Assembly: GCF_024168045.1 (NCBI RefSeq)
Contig: NZ_CP100126.1
Coordinates: 1,195,501 to 1,259,500 of the forward strand
From: Dorea longicatena
GTDB taxonomy: Bacteria; Bacillota; Clostridia; Lachnospirales; Lachnospiraceae
Reading direction: 5' to 3'
DNA: 64,000 bases
Below the pieces are notes generated by a model. The model did no database searches. It was not told the origin of the DNA and worked only from the letters and a program-made list of their open reading frames with translations. Positions 44,564-52,333 of this stretch are shown here, one piece after another. Both the position numbers and the translations under genes were made by a program. The stretch's first letter is position 1, and every line of letters starts with the position of its first letter.

Positions 44564-46360
44564 TTTCCAAATACCAAGATTAGAAAGTACAGATTCTGTT
44601 ATTTCGGTAGCTTGACTTCCAGTTGCACCAGAAGAGGATTGAATATTTGTTGCGAAGTAGTAAGTATTATTCGCTGTTTCAATGTATCCGATAAACCAAC
44701 CATTGACATCTTTACCATTGACACGCCCAGTTCCTGTTTTCCCGTAAAGAGAACCGGAAGAAGTAGTGGAAAGCAGCAGGGCTTTTTTTACTGCCTGGAT
44801 ATTTTTACTGTCAAAATGAAAATTATTTTGATAGAAATCCTGTAACAATTCCACCTGTTCTATGGGTGATATCTTCAGAGAGAAATCTGTCCAATAGAGA
44901 TTTAGATTTGTTCCAGTATTCTGATTCCCATAGTTTATTGTCTGTAAAAATGTTCTTACAGCTTCAAAACCTGCCTGTGAATCAATTGCCTGAAAATACC
45001 AGTTTACGGAATTATGTATAGCCGAGGTTAAATCTTGATCGGCTTCCCATGAATTAAAAGGATATGGTTCTCCATTCCATGTGAAAGTGGAATGTTCCGG
45101 TGTAATAATTCCAGATTCCAAGCCAAGTAATGCATCATATATTTTATAAGTCGAATTCGGTGATACACGTGTGGAAGCATGATCCATATTATAAATATTC
45201 CATCTATCAGCAGACTGATCATATAAAACAAAACTTCCGGTGTAGTCCCCAAAATTGGAAGAAAGATTTAGCTGAGTAATATTCTTTTCGGTTGTGTCAA
45301 AATGATAGCCAGTCTGAACAGAAGCATAAACAGAAAGTATGGGAATGCATCCAATGATGATAGTAGAGACGAATATGCATATAAGATATCCACGAATTTT
45401 TTGTTTAAAAGTAGGTTGGTGGAATGATGCAATATTTAAAATGCGTCCTTTTAACTGTTTTATATTTCCACTGATTCCCATAGTAAGAGGGAATGGAGAC
45501 AGAGCTATTGTTTCGGCAAAGTTAATCAGTGTATTTCCATATGACTTGTATTCTGTTTCTTTCAATAATTGTAATACAGCACTGTCGCAGGCAAGTTCCC
45601 GTTCCTGCCGTATTCTTTTTAGAAAATACCAGATTATGGGATTGAACCAGTAGAAAACATTTACTGTATTTATCAAATATCCAATTAGAATATCTTTATG
45701 CTTGTAGTGCTGTAGTTCATGAAGAAGCATATATCGAATATCAGTTGCGCTTATAGTTCCAGCGTTAAAATCTGAAATCAAGTGAATTGGAAGATAAATG
45801 CGAGGATGCAGGAAACCAGCCAAAACAGGAGATTTCAAAAATGCTGTACTATAAATCGGAATGGTATGCTTGCTGTTCACTTCGTTTAAACATTCTATAT
45901 AAAGAGCGTTTAGTTCTTCATTTTGAAGAGGTAAAGCAGAACTATGTAAGGCTTTTACTTGTTTTGCTGAGCGGTAGAGAAGAAAAAACATTATGAATAT
46001 ACCGATACTCCAGAAAAATACAAGTAATGTGTGAATAAAAGTTGGTATTTGGGTGCTGACAGAGACAGCAAAATCATTTATTTTATCCAAATTATAACCA
46101 TTACCAGAAAGAAAAGTGGTTTGAATGTCACCATTGGTACTTGAACTGGCTGTCAGCAAATGTCTCCACGATATAGAAGATGGGGCAGAGTTTATCGGTA
46201 AAAAGGGAACAATCAGAACGGCAAGAAATATAATCGAAAGATTATATTGCATACATGCGGATAATTGCCTTTGCAATAAATTTTTTAATCCCAGTAAACT
46301 ACCTAAAAAAATACAAATGATGGCATTACAGAGTAAAAATCGAAAACTAAAATATATCAA
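44561..46360 (-). CDS. blaR1: BlaR1/MecR1-type beta-lactam sensor-transducer
   Basis: A 599-residue membrane sensor. The N-terminal half has four hydrophobic segments and an M56 zinc-protease motif (HELQHYKHKD, about residue 213). The C-terminal half (from ~350) is an extracellular beta-lactam-binding domain with STYK (near 401), SVN and KTGTG (near 540). In the family, beta-lactam acylation of the serine activates the protease, which leads to cleavage of BlaI. TTG start at 46360 follows GGAGGAG, 18 bases after blaI. The order blaI-blaR1 is typical. Confidence 0.92.
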   Translation of the reverse strand: MIYFSFRFLLCNAIICIFLGSLLGLKNLLQRQLSACMQYNLSIIFLAVLIVPFLPINSAPSSISWRHLLTASSSTNGDIQTTFLSGNGYNLDKINDFAVSVSTQIPTFIHTLLVFFWSIGIFIMFFLLYRSAKQVKALHSSALPLQNEELNALYIECLNEVNSKHTIPIYSTAFLKSPVLAGFLHPRIYLPIHLISDFNAGTISATDIRYMLLHELQHYKHKDILIGYLINTVNVFYWFNPIIWYFLKRIRQERELACDSAVLQLLKETEYKSYGNTLINFAETIALSPFPLTMGISGNIKQLKGRILNIASFHQPTFKQKIRGYLICIFVSTIIIGCIPILSVYASVQTGYHFDTTEKNITQLNLSSNFGDYTGSFVLYDQSADRWNIYNMDHASTRVSPNSTYKIYDALLGLESGIITPEHSTFTWNGEPYPFNSWEADQDLTSAIHNSVNWYFQAIDSQAGFEAVRTFLQTINYGNQNTGTNLNLYWTDFSLKISPIEQVELLQDFYQNNFHFDSKNIQAVKKALLLSTTSSGSLYGKTGTGRVNGKDVNGWFIGYIETANNTYYFATNIQSSSGATGSQATEITESVLSNLGIWK

Positions 46361-46378
46361 AATATGCTCCTCCCATGG

Positions 46379-46747
46379 TTAATGATTGGAAAGAAAATCC
46401 CGTAAGCTGGCAATGTCTTCTTCAGACAATTTATCATCCTCAATGTAAGAGGCAAGCATAGAAGTGATATTACCATTATAATATCGCTTTAAAAAAGAAT
46501 TACTTTCCTGCCGAATATATTCGTCTTCCTTGACCAATGGAGTATAGACAAAAACCCGGCTTTGTTTTTCATAGGTTAGTGCTTTTTTAGAAACGAGACG
46601 TTTAATCAATGTCTGAATTGTTTTAGGACTCCAACTGGAAATTTGTGTTAATTTTTCAGTAATTTCATTGGTGCTGATTGGTGCGTATTTCCAAACGATT
46701 TTCATAACTTCAAATTCAGCTTCTGAAATTTGAGGCAAATTGCTCAT
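46379..46747 (-). CDS. blaI: BlaI/MecI-family repressor
   Basis: A 122-residue winged-helix repressor (ISEAEFEVMKIVWKYAPISTNEI, then WSPKTIQTLIKRLVSKKAL, the recognition helix). The family's protease cleavage region follows (SRVFVYTPL). The C-terminal helices dimerise. The ATG at 46747 follows GGAGGG. Its promoter carries the operator at 46761-46782, so it represses itself and probably the PBP operon 7 kb away through the identical sites there. Confidence 0.92.
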   Translation of the reverse strand: MSNLPQISEAEFEVMKIVWKYAPISTNEITEKLTQISSWSPKTIQTLIKRLVSKKALTYEKQSRVFVYTPLVKEDEYIRQESNSFLKRYYNGNITSMLASYIEDDKLSEEDIASLRDFLSNH

Positions 46748-46760
46748 GTGACATCCCTCC

Positions 46761-46782
46761 AAATCTTACGTTTGTAATAAAA
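46761..46782. promoter_or_regulatory. BlaI-type operator O3 at the blaI promoter
   Basis: AAATCTTACGTTTGTAATAAAA shares AAATCTTAC.(C/T)TTGTA with the operators near the PBP gene. It lies between the -10 (46785-46790) and the blaI ribosome binding site. Confidence 0.75.
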
Positions 46783-46784
46783 AT

Positions 46785-46814
46785 ATTATATATTGAAAAC
46801 GTCTGATCTGTCAA
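46785..46814 (-). promoter_or_regulatory. Promoter of blaI-blaR1
   Basis: On the minus strand, TTGACA (46809-46814) and TATAAT (46785-46790) with an 18-base spacer, both fully consensus. Confidence 0.8.
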
Positions 46815-46969
46815 TGGAATGAAAAAGCTTGGTTTTATTGATAGACGAGGAAGGTAGTGGATTCCTTTACTGGACTTAGTTAAAGTAATCAGGTAAAATA
46901 ATATTTAACAGAATGCGGAGTGTGAATATCCGCCTGATTAAAAATACCCAGGACGAAGGAGATAAAATT

Positions 46970-48481
46970 ATGTATGAAATTATGAGTGCAGATGAAGCGA
47001 TTCGTCTGATTCGGGACGGTGACTGTATCTGTGTCAATTCATTTGTAGGAATAGAGAATCCGACGGAACTTCATGAGGCAATCTACCGAAGATATCAGAA
47101 GATGCAGTCACCGACGCATCTGACAATTGTATCGAGTGCAGGGTTTGGTGTCTGGGACGAGGAACATAATGCAGAAAGATATATCAAAGAAGGTGCAGTG
47201 GACAAGCTGATCTGTGGTCATTTTGGAGCAATGCTTAGCACGAAAAAATTGGTGCTGGAGGATCGGTTTGAAGCATATAATCTGCCGCTTGGATGTATTT
47301 CCCACGCAATCCGTGCACAGGCAGGGGGGCTTCCCGGAGCTCTTTCCAAAGTTGGTCTGGATATTTTTGTAGATCCAAGACGAGAAGGACCTGGAATTAA
47401 CAGAATTTCTATTGATGACTCACTGGTAAAACATGTTGAAGTGGATGGGGATGAATTTCTGTATTATAAACTTCCAAAGATTACCATTGCGTTGATCAAA
47501 GGAACTGCGGCAGACAGAAAAGGCAATATTACATTTGATGATATGTTCATGTCGGGAGATGCGCTTTCTATTTGTCAGGCAGTAAAGGCAAATAGGGGAA
47601 AAGTAATTGTGCAGGTAGACAGATTGGTTGATACACCATCCCGACCACGTAATGCCATTATTCCGGGCTGTTTGGTAGATGCAATCGTTGTGACAGAGCC
47701 GGAGAAGAGAAACGAAGCATATACTGCACTTACCGGAAGTTTTGAGATTCCTTATAAGGAGTGGCATGCATGGAGCGAAAAGATAGAGAATGTGTCTACG
47801 AAGCCACAGAAAAACAGTGTAACCGGAAATATTATCGGCAAAAGAGCGGCGCAGGAACTCAGGGTAGATGATATTGTTAATATTGGGATCGGAATTCCGG
47901 AGATGGTATCAAGATATGCACGAAAGTGTGGTATGCTTGATATGGTAACCTTAACAGTAGAATCGGGTGGAATTGGAGGATTTCCGGTATCAGGAGAGGC
48001 TTTTGGAGCAATGATCGGGGCAGCATCTGTCTATGATATGGCAAACCAGTTTGATCTGTATGATAATGGCGGACTTGATATCTGTTTTATGGGTGCGTTG
48101 GAAGTGGATAGATATGGAAACATCAATGCACATAGAGGTCCCGGAGCTTTTGCCGGAATTGGTGGATTTGCGAATATTACGGCAAAAACACCAACGGTTG
48201 TATTCTGTATGACATTTGATGCCAAGGGATTGGATGTTACGCAGGAAAAAGGTGTGGTAACGATTCGGAAAGAAGGAGAGATACCAAAATTTGTAGAGAA
48301 GGTCAATAGTGTAAGCTTTTCTGCAAAACGTGCGATTGAAAACGGACAAAAGGTATTGTATGTAACAGAACGATGTGTATTCAGACTGACACCAAAAGGC
48401 TTAAAACTGATCGAAGTCTACCCAGGAGTAGATATGCAGAAAGATATTCTGGACAGGCTGCCGTTTGAGGTGGAGATTTAA
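46970..48481 (+). CDS. Acyl-CoA:carboxylate CoA-transferase (fused alpha-beta)
   Basis: A 503-residue family I CoA-transferase with both halves in one chain, as in YdiF/propionate CoA-transferase. The N-terminal half has DGDCICVNSFVGIENP and later GLDIFVDPRREGPG. The C-terminal half has the catalytic glutamate in TLTVESGGIGGFP and the GAFAGIGGF oxyanion segment. It moves CoA between short-chain acids such as acetate, propionate, butyrate or acetoacetate. The ATG at 46970 follows AAGGAG; the longer frame from 46913 lacks one. Its stop is one base from repeat copy 3. Confidence 0.88.
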   Translation: MYEIMSADEAIRLIRDGDCICVNSFVGIENPTELHEAIYRRYQKMQSPTHLTIVSSAGFGVWDEEHNAERYIKEGAVDKLICGHFGAMLSTKKLVLEDRFEAYNLPLGCISHAIRAQAGGLPGALSKVGLDIFVDPRREGPGINRISIDDSLVKHVEVDGDEFLYYKLPKITIALIKGTAADRKGNITFDDMFMSGDALSICQAVKANRGKVIVQVDRLVDTPSRPRNAIIPGCLVDAIVVTEPEKRNEAYTALTGSFEIPYKEWHAWSEKIENVSTKPQKNSVTGNIIGKRAAQELRVDDIVNIGIGIPEMVSRYARKCGMLDMVTLTVESGGIGGFPVSGEAFGAMIGAASVYDMANQFDLYDNGGLDICFMGALEVDRYGNINAHRGPGAFAGIGGFANITAKTPTVVFCMTFDAKGLDVTQEKGVVTIRKEGEIPKFVEKVNSVSFSAKRAIENGQKVLYVTERCVFRLTPKGLKLIEVYPGVDMQKDILDRLPFEVEI

Positions 48482-48482
48482 A

Positions 48483-49091
48483 TTGGGATTTAATTCAGGA
48501 AGGCATGATTACCCGGACCTGCATAAAAAGTAGGAAGCCGTTCCTGTTCAGGTTCCGTCGGTGGGAAATACTAAAGCGTCAAAATTATGCTAAAAACGGG
48601 CTTCCGAAATTTGCAACTCGCCATTCGGCTCAAACAGGCAAATTTCGAAAACCAAACGCATAATTTTGACGCTTAACTATTTCCAACACCTTCTTCACAT
48701 TCACTGGAACGGCTTCCTACTTTTTATTCCGTGGGTATCAAATGCCTTACGAATGGTAATTGCGTAACGGTTGTGGCTTCCGCTGGGTTACACTTCCGGG
48801 CATTTCATTTATTAACATCCGCTGCCAGTCACGACTTGAAGGAAACAATAGATAAGGATTATTGTGAATGTGGAATGCCGTTAGAAACAATTAGAGAGTC
48901 AGAAGCACCGTTAAAGGAACGAAGCGAACGTGTTTGAGGCGAACGCCGAGTTTGAGCGTAGTTCCTTTGCTTTTAGGTGATTCTGACTCTCTTAGTGTTT
49001 CTTATGGTATGGAACCTGAACAAGAAGCCTTATCTATTGTTTCCTTCAAGGACTGAGAGGCCGCTTCCCCAGTTAATAAATTAAATCCCAA
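48483..49091 (+). repeat. 610-bp palindromic-dimer repeat, copy 3 (covarying hairpin 1)
   Basis: Third copy, same orientation as copy 1. Hairpin 2 and the ends are nearly identical to the other copies, but hairpin 1 has diverged with paired changes. AAAAAGTAGGAAGCC (48525-48539) pairs perfectly with 48711-48725. AAGCGTCAAAATTATGC pairs perfectly with 48658-48674. CGAAATTTGC (48605-48614) pairs with GCAAATTTCG (48638-48647). The apex is GCC-ATTC-GGC, where copies 1 and 2 have GGC-ATAC-GCC. It starts one base after the CoA-transferase stop and ends three bases before the convergent thiC stop. Confidence 0.9.
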
Positions 49092-49094
49092 GAA

Positions 49095-50405
49095 TTACAG
49101 AATATCAATATATTCTCCGGCCAAAGCTTTATTCATACTTCTGACTGCACAGAATTTTCCGCACATACTGCAGGTATCACTATGATCATCTTCCGGGCTT
49201 CGGCTGTCACGGATAGCTTTGGCTGTTTCAGGGTCTAATGCATAGGCATACTGTGCGTCCCAGTCAAGTTTCTGACGTGCTTCAGCCATTTTATCATCAA
49301 TATCACGTGCTCCGGGAACACCTTTGGCGATATCGGCAGCATGTGCAGCAATCTTGGAAGCGATGATTCCCTGTTTTACGTCATCTACATTAGGAAGTGC
49401 CAGATGTTCTGCAGGTGTTACATAACATAAGAATGCGGCACCATTCATAGCAGCAACTGCACCACCAATAGCGGATGTGATGTGGTCGTAACCAGGAGCG
49501 ATATCCGTAACAAGAGGGCCAAGTACATAGAACGGAGCACCCATGCAGATACTCTGCTGTACTTTCATGTTGGCAGCAACCTGATCAAGCGGTACATGTC
49601 CCGGTCCTTCTACCATTACCTGTACATTGTGATCCCATGCGCGTTTTGTAAGTTCTCCAAGACGCACCAGTTCTTCAATCTGGCATACATCGGTAGCATC
49701 GGCCAGACATCCAGGGCGGCATGCATCACCAAGGGAGATCGTAACATCATATTCTTCGCAGATATCAAGAATCTCATCATAGTGTTCGTAGAAAGGATTT
49801 TCTTCTCCGGTCATACACATCCATGCAAATACAAGACTTCCGCCGCGGCTTACAATATTCATTTTACGTTTGTGTTTTTTTATCTGTTCAATCGTTTTAC
49901 GTGTAATTCCGCAGTGAAGTGTGACAAAGTCTACGCCATCTTCTGCGTGAAGACGGACAACGTCGATGAAGTCCTGCGCAGTCAGAGTTGCAAGATCTCT
50001 CTGATAGTGGATGACACTGTCGTATACAGGAACCGTACCGATCATAGCAGGGCACTCATGTGTCAGTTTCTGGCGGAATGGCTGTGTGTTACCGTGGCTT
50101 GATAAATCCATGATGGCTTCAGCACCAAGCTTTACAGCACTCATAACTTTTTCCATTTCGATATTGTAATCCTTGCAGTCACGGGATACACCAAGGTTTA
50201 CATTGATCTTGGTACGGAGCATGCTTCCGACACCCTCCGGATCAAGACTGGTGTGATTTTTGTTGGCACAGATTGCAACCTTGCCTTCTGCAACCAGTTT
50301 CATAAGTGCTTCTGTTGTCATGTTTTCTTTTTTTGCTACAATCTCAATTTCAGGAGTGACAATTCCTTTTCTTGCAGCATCCATCTGTGTTGTGTAATTT
50401 CTCAT
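49095..50405 (-). CDS. thiC: Phosphomethylpyrimidine synthase
   Basis: A 436-residue radical SAM enzyme that makes the pyrimidine (HMP) part of thiamin from aminoimidazole ribotide. The C-terminal cluster motif CSMCGKFC is present, as are the core [16 protein letters not shown] and [13 protein letters not shown] segments and the DIAPGYDHI zinc/substrate region. This is the shorter form without the plant-type N-terminal domain. ATG follows ACGGAGG. It is downstream of the TPP-regulated thiW on the same strand, but with a 208-base structured gap between them. Confidence 0.95.
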   Translation of the reverse strand: MRNYTTQMDAARKGIVTPEIEIVAKKENMTTEALMKLVAEGKVAICANKNHTSLDPEGVGSMLRTKINVNLGVSRDCKDYNIEMEKVMSAVKLGAEAIMDLSSHGNTQPFRQKLTHECPAMIGTVPVYDSVIHYQRDLATLTAQDFIDVVRLHAEDGVDFVTLHCGITRKTIEQIKKHKRKMNIVSRGGSLVFAWMCMTGEENPFYEHYDEILDICEEYDVTISLGDACRPGCLADATDVCQIEELVRLGELTKRAWDHNVQVMVEGPGHVPLDQVAANMKVQQSICMGAPFYVLGPLVTDIAPGYDHITSAIGGAVAAMNGAAFLCYVTPAEHLALPNVDDVKQGIIASKIAAHAADIAKGVPGARDIDDKMAEARQKLDWDAQYAYALDPETAKAIRDSRSPEDDHSDTCSMCGKFCAVRSMNKALAGEYIDIL

Positions 50406-50417
50406 GTTTTGCCTCCG

Positions 50418-50605
50418 TTTAAAAAAATAAATATAAGGTTATAATGCGTCAGCAAAAACACACAGATTTCGATGCGGGAAAACATTTCTCTACACAGATC
50501 CGCGGTTCATAAAAGAACTATGAAATTACTGACGCCTATATCAGATGGGAAAATCTGATACTTGTGTATGCGGTACAAGGTGGTGTCCCCAATGTACCGT
50601 TTCTA
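50418..50605 (-). other. Structured thiW-thiC intergenic RNA region
   Basis: On the minus strand this gap holds three stems. CGGTACA/TGTACCG encloses a GC-rich loop, TATCAGAT/ATCTGATA follows, and GCGTCAG (about 50527-50533) pairs with CTGACGC (about 50445-50451) around smaller hairpins. ATCTGTGT occurs twice within the last arm. I do not see the TPP core motifs (CTGAGA, ACCTGATCTGGATAATGCCAGCG) here. It may be a leader for thiC or a processing site. Confidence 0.5.
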
Positions 50606-50613
50606 AACAACTC

Positions 50614-51141
50614 TTAACGAGTCGTTTTTATCATAGCCATTGCGCCGCTTTTATTCAGCGCTGTAATCAGCAGAAATGCAAGAATGCTTCCTGCAATAGT
50701 AGAAATCAGAAATGGAACTACGTAGACGAAGATCCCGGCAGGAGTGATTCCCATAATATATACTGCAACAGGATAAGCAGCCAGGCCGCCAAGAATTCCT
50801 GTGCCGAGTGCCTCTGCAAGACAAGTCAGGCTGAGCTTGTGGCAAATGGAGTATACAAGTCCACAGCAAAGTGCTCCAACCATACTTCCGGGAAAAGCCA
50901 TCATGCTGCCAAGACCAAGCAGATTTCGTAACAGGCTGGCACAAAATGCAATTCCTACACTGTACCAGGGTCCTAATGTGACTGCTGCCAGAATATTAAT
51001 AATATGCTGTACAGGTGCACATTTACTGCCTGCAACCGGAAAGCTTAAGAAACTTCCGACGATGGCAAGAGCCGTAAATACACCGGCAAGAGCTAGTCGT
51101 CTTGTCCGTGAAGAGTCTGATGATAAAGTTGTGTGTGTCAT
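50614..51141 (-). CDS. thiW: ECF transporter S component, ThiW type
   Basis: A 175-residue membrane protein with five to six hydrophobic segments, the substrate-binding subunit of an energy-coupling factor transporter. The ThiW family is thought to import the thiazole precursor of thiamin. Signs are the short basic N-terminus then LALAGVFTALAIVGSF, the PVAGSKCAPVQHIINI segment and LGLGSMMAFPGSMVGALCCGL. It is preceded by two terminators and a TPP riboswitch, which supports a thiamin role. ATG has AAAGGAA upstream. The shared ECF ATPases are not in this window. Confidence 0.87.
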   Translation of the reverse strand: MTHTTLSSDSSRTRRLALAGVFTALAIVGSFLSFPVAGSKCAPVQHIINILAAVTLGPWYSVGIAFCASLLRNLLGLGSMMAFPGSMVGALCCGLVYSICHKLSLTCLAEALGTGILGGLAAYPVAVYIMGITPAGIFVYVVPFLISTIAGSILAFLLITALNKSGAMAMIKTTR

Positions 51142-51160
51142 AAATAAACATTCCTTTCAT

Positions 51161-51198
51161 AAAAAAATACCCTTCATTCATAAAGCGGATGGAGGGTA
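51161..51198 (-). terminator. Second terminator between TPP riboswitch and thiW
   Basis: On the minus strand, TACCCT (51193-51198) pairs with AGGGTA (51168-51173) across a 19-base loop that can pair further, followed by TTTTTTT. Confidence 0.7.
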
Positions 51199-51205
51199 CA
51201 AAAAG

Positions 51206-51235
51206 TAAAAAAAGAAGAGATGCGGGGGCATCTCT
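51206..51235 (-). terminator. Riboswitch terminator upstream of thiW
   Basis: On the minus strand, AGAGATGC, loop CCCC, GCATCTCT, then TTCTTTTTTT. It directly follows the TPP aptamer and is the expected expression platform. Confidence 0.9.
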
Positions 51236-51258
51236 GTCAAATCAATACATGGTATGAA

Positions 51259-51351
51259 TCCCTCCGTTGGCATTATCCAAATCAGGTAAAGGGTCGAAAC
51301 GGAATTACGTTTCCTCTCAGCCGATTTTCTCCAGCTCCCCTGTTTATAAAA
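51259..51351 (-). ncRNA. TPP riboswitch (THI box)
   Basis: On the minus strand the conserved aptamer parts occur in order: GGGGAGCTGG, GGCTGAGAGG, GACCCTTTACCTGATTTGG, ATAATGCCAACGGAGGGA. These match the THI-element core that binds thiamin pyrophosphate. It lies upstream of thiW and two terminators, so high TPP should reduce thiW, and possibly thiC, transcription. Confidence 0.95.
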
Positions 51352-51359
51352 AACTTTGT

Positions 51360-52214
51360 TCAATCGTTATTATAGTCTGGCATATCGGAAAATGCAAGAA
51401 AATTTTTCTGCCGGTAAGAAGAAGGGGAGGATTTCATATACTGTTTAAAAAGCCTGGAAAAATATAAGGAATCTTCATATCCTACAGATCTGGAAATTTG
51501 GGCAATTGGAAGATCTGTATTCTGCAAAAGTTCACATGCTTTGCGGATACGGTAATCCAGAAGATATTCCTGTGGGGAGAAGCCGGTTGCTTTTTTAAAA
51601 AGGCGGTAAAGATAAGTACGTTCCAGTCCGAGAGAATCTGCAATTTCCTGAATGCTGAAAGAATGATCATAATTATTTTCAATGTATTGTAAAGAGTCTT
51701 CAACATAAGAACGCTTTTTAGCTTCCGGTGAAATATTTTCCTGCGGATATTTGGTGGCAAGAAGATATAGGTATTCGTACAGGATACTATTGAGTATGAG
51801 ATCACGATTTTGGGTTAGGTGATAGGCTTCATACATTTTTTCATGGCAAAGGCGGACGCGGTCATCTTTGTCATAATGAAAACATGGATGTTCCAGTAAA
51901 GAAGTGCGTTCAAAATACTGACGCATTTTGATCCCCTGAAATCCAATCCATGTATAACTCCATGGATGGTTGTGATCCGCTTCATAATAGATGAGGGTAT
52001 CCGGTTTGATCAAAAAAGCATCTCCTTCTGAAAGCTGGTAAATCTTACCGTTTGTCTTATAAATTCCTTTCCCTTTTAAAATGTAGTGAATCATATAGCC
52101 GCTGCGGATGGCAGGACCATAACTGTGTCCGGGAATACAGGTTTCATATCCACAAGTATAAATCATGGCATCCAGATTTCGGGAAAAATCATTTGAGAAT
52201 ATATAATCTTTCAT
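51360..52214 (-). CDS. AraC-family regulator of the alpha-galactoside locus
   Basis: A 284-residue regulator. The N-terminal half is a cupin sugar-sensing domain (MIHYILKGKGIYKTNGKIYQLSEGDAFLI is split here by natural turns); the C-terminal half has two helix-turn-helix motifs (SIQEIADSLGLERTYLYRLF and IAQISRSVGYEDSLYFSRLF) ending in the PSSYR family tail. ATG at 52214 follows AAAGGTGG. It is divergent from the alpha-galactosidase and PTS genes and 120 bases from them, so it most likely activates them with its sugar ligand. This is inference from position. Confidence 0.88.
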   Translation of the reverse strand: MKDYIFSNDFSRNLDAMIYTCGYETCIPGHSYGPAIRSGYMIHYILKGKGIYKTNGKIYQLSEGDAFLIKPDTLIYYEADHNHPWSYTWIGFQGIKMRQYFERTSLLEHPCFHYDKDDRVRLCHEKMYEAYHLTQNRDLILNSILYEYLYLLATKYPQENISPEAKKRSYVEDSLQYIENNYDHSFSIQEIADSLGLERTYLYRLFKKATGFSPQEYLLDYRIRKACELLQNTDLPIAQISRSVGYEDSLYFSRLFKQYMKSSPSSYRQKNFLAFSDMPDYNND

Positions 52215-52333
52215 AGTGTCCACCTTTCAAATATTCAACAAAATCACATAGATAAACAACATAAATCCATATATAATTTAAAATATCAGATTATAATTAG
52301 AATTGCAATAAGGAAATGGGAAAGGAGTAGAAA

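Noticed and set aside
50406..50613. A second TPP riboswitch ahead of thiC
   Set aside because: The gap is structured but lacks the CTGAGA and ACCTGAT..GGATAATGCC core seen in the true aptamer at 51259-51351.
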